From contig NZ_LYPL01000004.1 of assembly GCF_001662075.1 (NCBI RefSeq), positions 62,001 through 126,000 on the forward strand: a stretch of 64,000 nt of DNA, written 5' to 3'. Position 1 is the stretch's first letter; each line of letters begins with the position of its first letter. Made by a program: the position numbers and the translations under genes. The stretch is from Rhizobium bangladeshense (GTDB taxonomy: Bacteria; Pseudomonadota; Alphaproteobacteria; Rhizobiales; Rhizobiaceae). The notes below the pieces were generated by a model that was not told the DNA's origin, did not search any database, and saw only the letters and a list, made by a program, of their open reading frames with translations. Of this stretch, positions 26,718-34,714 are shown in pieces.

Positions 26718-27755
26718 ATGCTGTCCGCCTCCGATCTGGCGGGCCGTCTCGCGCAAGACGCGGAGGCGGTCTGCCGTCACTATCTTTCCGCCGGCCGCCG
26801 CGCCGGCAACTACTGGCTCGTCGGCAATGTCGCCAACAACAAGGGCCGGTCGCTCTACGTGCATCTGGCCGGCCCGCGCGCTGGCCGGTGGACGGATGCG
26901 GCGACCGGTCAGTTCGGTGACCTGCTCGATCTCGTCCGCGAGACCTGTGGCCTCGTGGACTTCCGGGACGTTGCCGAGGAGGCGCGTCATTTTCTGAGCC
27001 TGCCCCAGCCCGAACCGGTGTCGGACCTCAGGGGCGACGTAAGTGACGCCTCTCCGGTCGAGCGGCCGGCGACAGAGCGGGCACGACGGCTGTTTCGAAT
27101 GACGCAGCCGTTGGCGGGTACGCTCGCCGACATCTATCTGCGCGAACGCGGCATTCTGCGGGCGTTCACCCATGGTGCGCTCCGTTTCCATCCGTCCTGC
27201 TATTATCGCGATCTCATCACTGCTCGGACGACCAGCTTTCCGGCTCTCATTTCGGCAGTGACCGATGCGGCCGGAGCCATCACCGGCGTGCACCGCAGCT
27301 GGCTCGATCCCGATGGCGTCGGCAAGGCCAAGGTGGACGATCCGCGCCGTGCTCTCGGTGGGTTGCTCGGTAATGGCGTCCGTTTCTGCTATCCAGTTAC
27401 CGATCCTGTACCGGTCCTGGCAGCGGGCGAGGGCATCGAGACCATGCTGTCCCTCTCACATGTGATGCCCGGCATGCCGATGGTCGCGGCACTCACGGCC
27501 AATCACCTCGCGGGCTTCCACTTCCCGCCCGGATGCCGGCGTATCTATATCGCGGCCGACGCGGATGCCGCAGGCCGGCATGGGGTCGAGGGGTTGAGCC
27601 GACGGGCGCAGGCGCACGGGATCCTGCCGTTGGTGCTGTCGCCGGAACTCGGCGACTTCAACGATGATCTTCGCTGGTTGGGGGCGGACCGGCTGACCGC
27701 AAGCCTCAAGGCTCAACTCACTCCGGAAGATGCGGTGGCCTTCCTGACCGCCTGA
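26718..27755 (+). CDS. Toprim-domain protein (plasmid primase-like)
   Basis: The product is 345 residues from the ATG at 26718, which has GGAGG upstream and starts 14 bp after the helicase stop. The N-terminal region (about 1-110, RWTDAATGQFGDLLDL) resembles the DUF7146 or primase N-terminal domain without an obvious zinc finger. The Toprim domain begins with AAGEGIETMLSLS (about 235) and has IYIAADADAAGRHG (about 275), giving the Glu and DxD needed for metal. It may make primers for plasmid lagging or transferred strands. Confidence 0.85.
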   Translation: MLSASDLAGRLAQDAEAVCRHYLSAGRRAGNYWLVGNVANNKGRSLYVHLAGPRAGRWTDAATGQFGDLLDLVRETCGLVDFRDVAEEARHFLSLPQPEPVSDLRGDVSDASPVERPATERARRLFRMTQPLAGTLADIYLRERGILRAFTHGALRFHPSCYYRDLITARTTSFPALISAVTDAAGAITGVHRSWLDPDGVGKAKVDDPRRALGGLLGNGVRFCYPVTDPVPVLAAGEGIETMLSLSHVMPGMPMVAALTANHLAGFHFPPGCRRIYIAADADAAGRHGVEGLSRRAQAHGILPLVLSPELGDFNDDLRWLGADRLTASLKAQLTPEDAVAFLTA

Positions 27756-28082
27756 AGCTGGCCGCAAAGGCTGGGGGAGGGGCCGGCGACGGCATCGGCG
27801 AAGGGCGGTCCATTGGTCTTATTCCGGATTGGCGCGCGCCCGCGGGCCTGCCGAGAGGCGACCCTTACCACGCGGGCCTCCGGCCTTCAGCGGGTCAGTC
27901 GGGTTTCTTCCCCTGCCGGTCCGCAGGCGCGGCCCGTCATTCCTCGCGGATCAAGAAACCCTCTTGTCCCCGCCCGGCGCTTCGCTGGGCCGCTGCGCTT
28001 CACTCGCGGTTCCGGCCTCGGCCCGCGTGACCGGGTTCGCCGTCAGGCCGCGAGAGGCGCGGCCCACCGAACGGAGACCACC
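27756..28082. other. GC-rich untranslated leader of DUF2493 gene
   Basis: This 327-bp stretch is very GC-rich and has many short inverted repeats (for example GCCGGTCCGCAGGC and CTCGCGG...CCGCGAG). The plus frame is open but reads as arginine-rich filler. The gene begins at the ATG at 28083 with CGGAGACC before it. Confidence 0.5.
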
Positions 28083-29024
28083 ATGGACCTGATCCTTCAC
28101 CCCGACGACGGCGTCGAGCCCCACCACGCTTCCTCCCCGACCGACCGCTTCATCTACGAGATGCAGGTCTACGGCTATCGCCCCTTCCAGGACGAGCCCG
28201 ACCCGCGGCCATTGCCGGAGGAACCGCAGGTCCAGTCATCGATCACCACGATCTTCGACGCCCTCGCCGAAATGCTCGGCAACACCCGCCTGGAGCCCGA
28301 TCTCGAAGACCTGTTCTGGTCGATCCCTAATCTCTTCCATCGCGCCGGCGAGCGCATCCAGCGTGAGCTCGACCGCAACGAGGAAGCGCAGCGCACCGGC
28401 CAGCGTGAGCAGGACGGCTCGGAGGTGAAGAGTGTCGAGCTCGAACGCCTCATTGCCGAGGGCATCACGCTCTTGGAACGCAGGAATAGCTTCGAGTTCA
28501 TGCGCGACTATGCCGCCGACCTGTTCGAGGCGCAATCCGGATCGTCCTGGCGGCCGCGCACCGGCTCGAAGGTCAACCACATCAACATGACGGCGGCGAT
28601 GATCGACAGCCGGGACTTCCTCTCCGCTCGACGCCGCGCCGAGACCGAGGTGCTGATCCCCGCCGGCACCAAGATCGCGTTCTCTGGCGGCATGGACTAT
28701 AACGACCATGAGCGGATTTGGGCCAAGCTCGATCAGGCGCATGCGAAGTATCCTGACATGGTATTGCTGCACGGCGGCTCGCCGAAAGGCGCCGAACGGA
28801 TTGCTGCATGCTGGGCTGAAGCCCGCAAGGTGACGCAGATCACCTTTAAGCCGAATTGGACGAAACACGCCAAGGCCGCACCGTTTCGGCGCAATGACGA
28901 TATGCTGTCGGTCATGCCCGCCGGATTGATCGTCTTTCCCGGAAACGGCATCACAGGCAATCTCGCCGACAAGGCACGCCGGCTCGGCATTCCGGTCTGG
29001 CAGGCTTCAGGAGACGGCGCGTGA
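28083..29024 (+). CDS. DUF2493 (SLOG-like) protein
   Basis: The product is 313 residues beginning MDLILHPDDGVEPHH. The C-terminal half is the DUF2493/YspA-type SLOG domain: IAFSGGMDYNDHERIWAKLD (about 196-215), VLLHGGSPKGAERIAACWAE, and a final VFPGNGITGNLADKARRLG. SLOG domains bind nucleotide-derived ligands; in conflict systems they act as sensors. The N-terminal half is helical and lacks motifs. It is standard cargo in this plasmid block. Confidence 0.85.
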   Translation: MDLILHPDDGVEPHHASSPTDRFIYEMQVYGYRPFQDEPDPRPLPEEPQVQSSITTIFDALAEMLGNTRLEPDLEDLFWSIPNLFHRAGERIQRELDRNEEAQRTGQREQDGSEVKSVELERLIAEGITLLERRNSFEFMRDYAADLFEAQSGSSWRPRTGSKVNHINMTAAMIDSRDFLSARRRAETEVLIPAGTKIAFSGGMDYNDHERIWAKLDQAHAKYPDMVLLHGGSPKGAERIAACWAEARKVTQITFKPNWTKHAKAAPFRRNDDMLSVMPAGLIVFPGNGITGNLADKARRLGIPVWQASGDGA

Positions 29025-29105
29025 GCGCCGTCTTCCCGGATACATGGAAAAGATGGAAAACATGGGAAAATGGATTATATGGGAATCGAAGTGGAGATCT
29101 TTGCG

Positions 29106-29366
29106 ATGAAGCAGTTCACGACAGGCGACCTCAACAAGCAGATCGGCGACGTTACCGATGCGGCAAGCCGCGAGCCGGTTGTTCTGACTCGCCACAAGAA
29201 GCCTCGCTTCGTGCTGATGAGCTACGATCACTATGAGCGCATGCGCACCGGCGGGGACCCGCGCCGCGCCTTTCATATCTCGGAAATGCCCGCCGAGCAT
29301 GCGGAACTGTTCGACGAGGCGCTCGATCGGCTGGCGCATGGCGAAGGCTACGACGATGAGCCGTGA
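29106..29366 (+). CDS. Phd/YefM-type antitoxin
   Basis: The product is 86 residues from the ATG at 29106 (GTGGAGA upstream); the longer frame from 29070 lacks a ribosome site. The Phd/YefM fold shows as FTTGDLNKQIGDVTDAAS then EPVVLTRHKKPRFVLMSYDHYERM, with a C-terminal tail for toxin binding. It normally represses its own operon and neutralises the toxin encoded next. Its stop overlaps the toxin ATG, but that toxin gene is broken. Confidence 0.88.
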   Translation: MKQFTTGDLNKQIGDVTDAASREPVVLTRHKKPRFVLMSYDHYERMRTGGDPRRAFHISEMPAEHAELFDEALDRLAHGEGYDDEP

Positions 29367-29680
29367 ATTCCGACCCGGCGAGGTCATCTCCTATCCCTAC
29401 CTCTGGGCCTGGCAGCAGCAACGCGGTGAGACCGAAGGCCGCAAGCAGCGTCCCGTCTGCGTCGTCGTCGCCATCCGCAATGCCGCCGATGGATACCCAT
29501 CTGGCGCTTCTCGCCATCACCACCCAACCGCCGCAAATGGGTCGCGCCTCATTGGAGATCCCGGACATCGAGCCCGGTCAGGATATCCTCGGCCGCTTCA
29601 GCAAGTCCTTCATGGTGAAGATCGCCAGACTGTTTGCCGAGGCGCGCGGCCGAACCGGCCGGGTCAACCGCCCCGACTGA
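29356..29680 (+). pseudogene. Toxin gene with frameshift (PemK/MazF-like)
   Basis: ATG at 29356 overlaps the antitoxin stop. The first 45 codons read MSREFRPGEVISYPYLWAW and RKQRPVCVVVAIRNAAD, a PemK/MazF-like start. At 29491 one extra G breaks the frame. The rest continues in the next frame as DTHLALLAITTQPPQMGRA and IEPGQDILGRFSKSF, to the stop at 29680. Joined, the product would be about 107 residues, the right size for this toxin class. In the present sequence it is inactive unless the change is a sequencing error. Confidence 0.75.
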
Positions 29681-30146
29681 GACTTGCCGCATCCCCGCCG
29701 CCCTCCGAAGCGACATCTCTTGAAATCACGTCCGTCACGTGGTCCTGCTCCGCAGAACTGCAGTCGCGTCAGGAGAGGCCTGCGGTTCGAGCGTGATGCC
29801 GACCGAAGCCGTCTCTGACGGTGAGGATGGGATCGGGACGGTGCTGATCTCTCGCGTCGCGTCCGACTAGTTGACGGCCAGCGTCCGTTGACCCGAACAC
29901 CACCGACGCATGTCACGCGTGCGGTACTCGGCGGGGCCACATCCGGCAACCAAGGCGAGGTCTCCTGCCGACGTCGCAATCAAGGACCATTCCCGTTCTC
30001 TATGTCGCCTTTCTAAGGGACCGGCCGCGATCAGCGTCAACCCCGCAAGGGGGTTTCCCTTCGCTACGCTGCGGTGACGCCTGCGGCGCAGCCCCTTCTT
30101 CGGGCGCCATCGGGAATGGTCCCGATGCAACGAAGGAGACAATCCC
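29681..30146 (+). promoter_or_regulatory. Structured leader of DUF736 gene
   Basis: No gene is visible in this 466-bp stretch. GGACCATTCCCG at 29984-29995 and CGGGAATGGTCC at 30111-30122 are perfect 12-bp inverted arms enclosing 115 nt, which itself contains ACCCCGCAAGGGGGT. The distal arm ends 24 bp before the gene start, so the transcript leader can fold into a large stem. The ribosome site is AAGGAGAC. Confidence 0.5.
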
Positions 30147-30470
30147 ATGGCTACCACGATCGCAACCCTCACCGAAAAGACCGACGGCACTCTCGAAGGC
30201 GTCTTCGCCACCATCCGGGTCAACGCGCCGATCGCCCTCGTCCCGAACACCAACAAGGCGAGCGAAGAAGCCCCGGACTACCGCATCATCCACCGTAAGA
30301 CCGGCTTTGAGATCGGCGCAGGCTGGAACCGCGTCTCCCGCCAGACCGGCGAAGAATACATCTCCACGAAGCTCGAAGCGCCCGAGATCGGCGTGATCTT
30401 CGGCAACGTCGCCCCAGCGCCCGGCGGCGAGCCCGGCAAGAAGGTCATCCTCTGGAACAGCCCGGCCTGA
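30147..30470 (+). CDS. DUF736 protein
   Basis: The product is 107 residues with the family signature: DGTLEGVFATIRVNAPI, PDYRIIHRKTGFEIGAGW and EYISTKLEAPEIG. DUF736 proteins are small beta-rich proteins present on nearly all plasmids with ParB-like and strawberry-notch genes, often highly expressed; no biochemical role is known. It has a strong AAGGAGA site. Confidence 0.9.
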   Translation: MATTIATLTEKTDGTLEGVFATIRVNAPIALVPNTNKASEEAPDYRIIHRKTGFEIGAGWNRVSRQTGEEYISTKLEAPEIGVIFGNVAPAPGGEPGKKVILWNSPA

Positions 30471-30478
30471 ACCGGACC

Positions 30479-30502
30479 GCCGGCCCCGAAATCGGGGCCG
30501 GC
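30479..30502 (+). terminator. GC hairpin after DUF736 gene
   Basis: Perfect 10-bp stem GCCGGCCCCG / CGGGGCCGGC with AAAT loop, followed by CTCC rather than T residues. It lies just before the next ribosome site AAAGGAGG, so it may protect or attenuate the transcript rather than end it. Confidence 0.5.
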
Positions 30503-30526
30503 CTCCCCATTCCAAAGGAGGCCGCC

Positions 30527-30859
30527 ATGAGCCGCTACACAATTGCCGTCACCAGGACCGCACTCCGCCACGCCGACCCGAATGCCATTATCGGCTATGA
30601 CCGCCCGCTTCAGACGTTCTTCCTCCAGGCATTTCCGGATGCCAGTGGCGAGGATCTCGAACTCTGGCTTGGCACGGACTTCCGGGAGTTCGAAACACTG
30701 TCACAACTGCGGTCCGCAGCAATCGCACGCGGTTTTGACTTCATACCCTTGGCATCCGGCATTCTTCACAAGCTGCTGGAAGACCATGCCCGCGAAGCGC
30801 ATCACGCGGTCAGCGACACGATCATCCAGGATCTTCTCAACGGAACATCCGCCCTCTGA
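30527..30859 (+). CDS. Small conserved plasmid protein, unknown
   Basis: The product is 110 residues starting MSRYTIAVTRTALRHADPNA. It is probably cytoplasmic and helical; no motif is recognised. The start has AAAGGAGG upstream and the gene ends before a strong bidirectional terminator, closing the plus-strand run that begins at 17676. Confidence 0.65.
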   Translation: MSRYTIAVTRTALRHADPNAIIGYDRPLQTFFLQAFPDASGEDLELWLGTDFREFETLSQLRSAAIARGFDFIPLASGILHKLLEDHAREAHHAVSDTIIQDLLNGTSAL

Positions 30860-30875
30860 CGCAAACCCAAAACGA

Positions 30876-30909
30876 AAATAGCCCGGCACGGCGCCGGGCT
30901 ATTTTTTTG
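30876..30909. terminator. Bidirectional rho-independent terminator
   Basis: AAATAGCCCGGC at 30876-30887 pairs perfectly with GCCGGGCTATTT at 30893-30904 around ACGGC, with T run on the plus side and A-rich sequence on the other. It separates converging transcription of the block and the HU gene. Confidence 0.88.
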
Positions 30910-30923
30910 CTTGGCTGAGAAGA

Positions 30924-31202
30924 TCACTTGTTCAGCGCATCCTTCAATGCCTTGGCCGGGGTAAAGGCTAACTTTTTGGCCGCGGCAACCTTGATTGTCG
31001 CGCCGGTCGACGGGTTGCGTGCCTCGCGCTCGGGTGTCGACTTCACCTTGAACTTGCCGAAGCCGGGGAGGGACGTCTCGTTGCCGGCAACGGCTGCCTC
31101 GGTGATCGATGCAATCACCGCTTCGACGATCGCCTTTCCCTGGGCCTTGGTGAGGCTGTGTTGGCCGGCGATCTTGTCGGCGATTTCATTGGTTGTGGTC
31201 AT
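30924..31202 (-). CDS. HU-family DNA-binding protein
   Basis: The product is 92 residues, normal for HU/IHF. It shows VEAVIASITEAAVAGNETSL, then GFGKFKVKSTPEREARNPSTG (the HU signature with the DNA-contacting arm) and KLAFTPAKALKDALN. It bends DNA and compacts the plasmid. It is divergent from the small gene at 31615, with a long spacer holding a perfect hairpin and a repeat element. Confidence 0.93.
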   Translation of the reverse strand: MTTTNEIADKIAGQHSLTKAQGKAIVEAVIASITEAAVAGNETSLPGFGKFKVKSTPEREARNPSTGATIKVAAAKKLAFTPAKALKDALNK

Positions 31203-31347
31203 TTTCTTCTCCGCATCAACGTTAATGCGAGAATCCCTGACAGGGGATCAAAGCGCTGTCATCGACGCACCGCGTCAAGATCAACGATTTGCCCATTTTT
31301 CCACAACTACCAAGGACTTTGAGCCATCACCGTGGGTCTGCATGGTG

Positions 31348-31382
31348 GATCCGCAAGCGGGCATCGAGCCCGCTTGCGGATC
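31348..31382. repeat. Perfect 15-bp inverted repeat
   Basis: GATCCGCAAGCGGGC pairs with GCCCGCTTGCGGATC around the 5-nt loop ATCGA. No T run follows, so this is more likely a binding or recombination site, or a cruciform, than a terminator. Confidence 0.75.
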
Positions 31383-31449
31383 TCTGGTGCCATACCTGAG
31401 GGAATGTCTGCTCAGTTCGGCCGAGGATGCCATGGCGGCATGAAGGCCT

Positions 31450-31559
31450 CAAGGACGAGCGGTCCCCCCAAATTTCAGGCCCGGACCTGCGGCCCGAACC
31501 AGAAATTCGGCTCCCCCACTCGCCGGCTCCGCCGGTCGCTCTGCGATCCTTGACCCCTC
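31450..31559 (+). repeat. Leader repeat, copy 1
   Basis: This 110-bp segment matches 32601-32714 over its whole length, sharing CAAGGAC at the start, TTTCAG, ACCAGAAA, TCGG, CGGTCGC, GCGATCC and TGACCCCTC at the end. It lies 56 bp before a small gene with a strong ribosome site. Confidence 0.75.
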
Positions 31560-31614
31560 CATCCCGCCATGACCGGAGCGCTTGTCTTTCACAAACGTCA
31601 AGGAGACGACGACA

Positions 31615-31782
31615 ATGACAAACGAACTGGATCGGACCATCGTGGAACTGCAGGCCGAGTTGCGGAACGCGCACCCGGACGAACGTCGTCAGATCGAGGC
31701 GGAGCTCGAGCTGGCACTGGCCGAGCGCGAGGTCCTGGCGGCAGAAGAGGAAGGCCGCCTCAGCGCCGAGCCACCCTTTTGA
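31615..31782 (+). CDS. Small helical protein, 55 residues
   Basis: The ATG at 31615 has AAGGAGAC before it, the reason for choosing it over the longer frame from 31582. The product (MTNELDRTIVELQAEL..., ending RLSAEPPF) is one long amphipathic acidic helix, likely a coiled coil. Function unknown. Confidence 0.65.
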   Translation: MTNELDRTIVELQAELRNAHPDERRQIEAELELALAEREVLAAEEEGRLSAEPPF

Positions 31783-31983
31783 GGGTGGCTTTCGCCATGT
31801 CGCCTGGACCGACGCGCCGGATCGACCGGCGCTTCAGGCCCGAAGCATCGCTTCGCCATCGGCACGTGCCAGATCCTGCGGTGTTTCCTAAGGAAACGGC
31901 GAAAGCGGTCGGACACCACCACTCCTGTTTCGATCCCATGCCAATCGACATGAGGATGCATCCGCCCCACGGCACTCCCTTCG

Positions 31984-32262
31984 CTATCGATCACCCGACG
32001 CATCTTGCCGTATATGCGGTTTCGGCCTGTATCCGCGCGACCGCCTCTTTCGCAAAAGCTGAAGGAAGAGCCTGACTGCCTCTTCCTCCCGCGTGAAATG
32101 ATGTTCCCGCCTTTGACCTCTGGCGCCGATACGACCCCACCGGCGGATGAGACAGGCCTCGCCGAACAGGTTGGGCTCGATCGACATGGCATAGTAGCGG
32201 GCCATGTTTTTCGAAGCGTCGGTGCGTTCGACATAGAGCTGGTAGCGTTGCGCAATCATCAC
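31984..32262 (-). CDS. WGR-domain protein
   Basis: The product is 92 residues and is almost only a WGR domain: YYAMSIEPNLFGEACLIRRW then GRIGARGQRREHHF. WGR domains bind nucleic acid and occur in PARPs and many stand-alone bacterial plasmid proteins. Two ATGs (32262, 32259) are possible starts. It reads opposite to its neighbours in the block. Confidence 0.88.
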   Translation of the reverse strand: MMIAQRYQLYVERTDASKNMARYYAMSIEPNLFGEACLIRRWGRIGARGQRREHHFTREEEAVRLFLQLLRKRRSRGYRPKPHIRQDASGDR

Positions 32263-32764
32263 ACGGAGAATCGGGTAAGGCCGACTTGGCGTCCAACGAC
32301 ATATTTGAATCGGTCGGTCTCGATTGATTCATGCTGATGATGGGTTGCCAGCCGATGATCCGGGCGAGCCGCCTGCGGCGGACGGTGCTATTCGCTCTCG
32401 CTCACGGAGCCCGCAAGCGGTCTCCGCCCTTCGGGTCACGCCCCTCTCGCGCCTGCTGCTCCGGCGGCGCGAAGTCTCCGCGATGGTGGACGAGGATAGA
32501 CTGCATGGCCGGCTGGACGCCGGATACGGACACGGCGCCTGGCGGCGCCGTGGTCTATCTCTCTCTCTGACGTCCCATTGTGCACCCGCCACTCCGGCGT
32601 CAAGGACTGCGCGGCCCCTCCAATTTTCAGTCGCCGTCCCTTCGGGCCATCACCAGAAAATCGGTTCCTCCGCTTGCCGCCGCTGGCGGTCGCGTCCGCG
32701 ATCCCTGACCCCTCGCGGCTACGGTGCGGCCTCCTTTCGTCAGAGACGGAAAGGAGACACTACA
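32263..32764. other. Spacer with second leader repeat
   Basis: This 502-bp stretch has no supported gene. It contains the minus-strand promoter region of the WGR gene, a small GCCGCCTGCGGCGG hairpin near 32371, and the second copy of the leader repeat at 32601-32714. Confidence 0.5.
32601..32714 (+). repeat. Leader repeat, copy 2
   Basis: This 114-bp segment is about 70 percent identical by eye to 31450-31559. It lies 50 bp before the ATG at 32765, the same position relative to its gene as copy 1, suggesting a shared regulatory leader. Confidence 0.75.
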
Positions 32765-33250
32765 ATGTCCAATGACTGGTACTACGTCCATCAGCTCGCA
32801 GTGCTTGCGGGCTTCAGGCTCACCGTCCTCGCAAATCGCTTGGGTTGCGAAGATGAATTCCTATTGGAACTGCATGACAAGCTGAGCGAGGGACTGGCAT
32901 GTGCAATTGCGCGGGTGCAATCCATCACGGCACTGGAGCGCCAGCTTGCCAACGAGCCGGACGAGGGAGGCCTCGCCGCTTTCCAGCTTCACGGCGAAGA
33001 GGAATGGCTTGCCCGTTTCCGGATCACGCTGCTTGATCATCTCGAAATCGACGTCGACACTCACGAGTACCGTGTGAACGGCGGCGACTGGCACTATGCG
33101 CTCGCGGCCGATTGCGACGGCATCGAGATCAGTTATCCGAGCCTTGTCGCCCTCACCGACGCCGAGTTGGGCACGCTCGCCCCGATCATGCGCGCCATCC
33201 GCAGCGAGGCGGGCATTGGTATCAGCATCGCCCGTGTCATCTACGGTTGA
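32765..33250 (+). CDS. Conserved plasmid protein, 161 residues, unknown
   Basis: Start ATG at 32765 has AAAGGAGAC upstream; the open frame extends back without ribosome sites. The N-terminal half is helical (LLELHDKLSEGLACAIARV); the C-terminal half looks beta-rich (EYRVNGGDWHYALAADCDG). No signal, membrane segment or motif I can name. It belongs to the plasmid block and shares a leader repeat with the gene at 31615. Confidence 0.65.
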   Translation: MSNDWYYVHQLAVLAGFRLTVLANRLGCEDEFLLELHDKLSEGLACAIARVQSITALERQLANEPDEGGLAAFQLHGEEEWLARFRITLLDHLEIDVDTHEYRVNGGDWHYALAADCDGIEISYPSLVALTDAELGTLAPIMRAIRSEAGIGISIARVIYG

Positions 33251-33615
33251 TGCGCCGGCGAGGGGCGGCTACGGCCGTCTCTCGCCTTTTCTGCTGGCTT
33301 GACCGCTCGCGGGCGTCGAGCCTGCGCGCGGTCTTGAGGGGAGGGACTTGCCGCCTCTCCCCTCAACTCCTCTCTCCCTGTGGTGCGGGTTGAGACCCGC
33401 CCGGCCCGTCGGGCCGGTAGGCGGACGCTGCCGCGACTTCCCCAAACAAGACGGAGAGGACGAGTACCTTGCGCTGCGCCCTCCTGCTTCGGGCATCCGC
33501 TCCAGGTGCGCGTCCACTCCTGCGGTGCGCTCGCCGTCTCATCGTTCGCATGTCGTCGAGGCCGTTCCCTCCGGTCACGGTCCTCTCGACTGCTCACGAC
33601 GACGGCTTGCTTCAG

Positions 33616-33765
33616 CATCTCTCAAGAAATCTGTCCGGCCCACTGTGCTGTTCCTCCGGCGCGGATCACAGGCAATGAGCCCGTGATCGCTGTTGCTTTG
33701 TCTGGCGACTCGCAACAGCATCGGCGCCTCGGGCACGGTGGGCCAGACAGATTTCTTGAGAGATG
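33616..33765. repeat. 150-bp inverted-repeat element (MITE-like)
   Basis: Arms 33616-33648 and 33733-33765 are 33 nt long with two mismatches (core CTCAAGAAATCTGTC). The 84-nt centre has a second stem, GCTGTTGC at 33689-33696 with GCAACAGC at 33712-33719. It has no coding capacity. No clear target duplication is seen. Confidence 0.75.
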
Positions 33766-33773
33766 GCAGGATA

Positions 33774-33795
33774 GGCTAACGGTATACCATTAGCC
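33774..33795. repeat. Near-perfect palindrome
   Basis: GGCTAAcGGTATACCaTTAGCC is a 22-bp palindrome with one mismatched pair and centre GGTATACC. GTTTTCG follows. It may be an operator or a weak terminator. Confidence 0.5.
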
Positions 33796-33959
33796 GTTTT
33801 CGCCCGAGGGGCGATTGCCGAGAGGCGTGATCAGTGCCGGAATCTGTCACCGCTTATTCGCAGGCGTAGGGTCTGCCCGGACATGGACTTGGTCCTGGTA
33901 GAGTTCGTTCGGCGGCAGAAAGAGGCACCTCCTCACGGCGCCACCTTGAATCGTTAGTC

Positions 33960-34300
33960 GGTGAATCGGCGGGCGGGCAATTCCCCCGTTTCGCCAATCG
34001 GTAGAAGAGAGATCCGGCGTTCTCGCGTTTCGGCGGTTGGGCTGGTCGGTGGAGCAGCGAATAGGTTCGTCCGCGATTGTGCGGCTGGGATAATGGGCGA
34101 TGGGGTGCTTCGCCAACTCCGCGCATCGGCGAACCGGCGATGGCGTTTATTACTCATCGACGATTTCGGCGAATAGGTGGTTGAGCAAAGCGGCGTTTTG
34201 CGGATTGCGCGTATGAGCCGGTAGATGATTTCGCGAATCCGCGGTTCGGCGATTGCGCTGATGAGCGATCTTGCGAATGATGTCTCGGCTACTTTTAGCG
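33960..34300. repeat. Degenerate TCGGCGA-type repeats
   Basis: TCGGCGG or TCGGCGA occurs at 33966, 34030, 34126, 34166 and 34246, often extended to TTTCGGCGAATNGG or TTCGGCGATTG, with inverted relatives such as TTTCGCCAATCGG at 33989. Spacing is irregular. The origin is unknown. Confidence 0.4.
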
Positions 34301-34531
34301 GGGAGGCTCTTACCTGCCATTTGCCAACGTAAGCCGCCAGTTCATCGGGCATTTCGTTGGGAACCGTCTGCTTGAGAAATTGCAGGAAAGCTGCCAGGCG
34401 TGCGCTGAGCAGTCGTCGCGACGGATAGATCGCCGACAGTGCGAACTCAGATCATCAGCAGGTGCGGGTTCAAGACCTCGTTTGTGCGTGGCTGCGGGTG
34501 AGGCAAACGACCTTACGGCGAGCCTCGGTCT

Positions 34532-34714
34532 TCAACACGAGTCTTTCAGATGGTATGCCGCCCGATCAGAGGAGTCCCTGTCCGAGCGATGGAGGTTGAT
34601 GATCCGAGCGGCATCTTTGAGGCTTATCCCGTGCTTCTTGGCGAAGTAGTCGACGTCATACGGATCGGAAATCTTCTTGCGTGTCTCCTGCTCGATTTGT
34701 TGACGTCGCTGCAT
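34532..34714 (-). CDS. DUF3606-type small protein
   Basis: The product is 60 residues: MQRRQQIEQETRKKISDPYD then VDYFAKKHGISLKDAARIIN. This is the DUF3606 pattern of a short helix-turn-helix-like segment beginning with DPxDVxYxAK. AGGAG lies upstream of the ATG. Such proteins are common and small in rhizobia; function unknown. Confidence 0.75.
   Translation of the reverse strand: MQRRQQIEQETRKKISDPYDVDYFAKKHGISLKDAARIINLHRSDRDSSDRAAYHLKDSC

Larger units (their letters stand above)
31203..31614. other. Spacer between HU and small gene
   Basis: This 412-bp stretch has no gene I can support. It holds the divergent promoter of the HU gene, the perfect hairpin at 31348-31382 and the first copy of the leader repeat at 31450-31559. 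The plus-strand frame running to 31443 is an uninteresting overlap. Confidence 0.5.
33251..34531. other. Gene-poor repeat region
   Basis: About 1.28 kb without a supported gene. It contains a GC-rich stretch to 33600, the large inverted repeat at 33616-33765, a palindrome at 33774-33795, degenerate TCGGCGA-type repeats at 33960-34300, and nothing clear from there to the small minus-strand gene. Frames on both strands read as arginine- and serine-rich filler. Confidence 0.6.
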
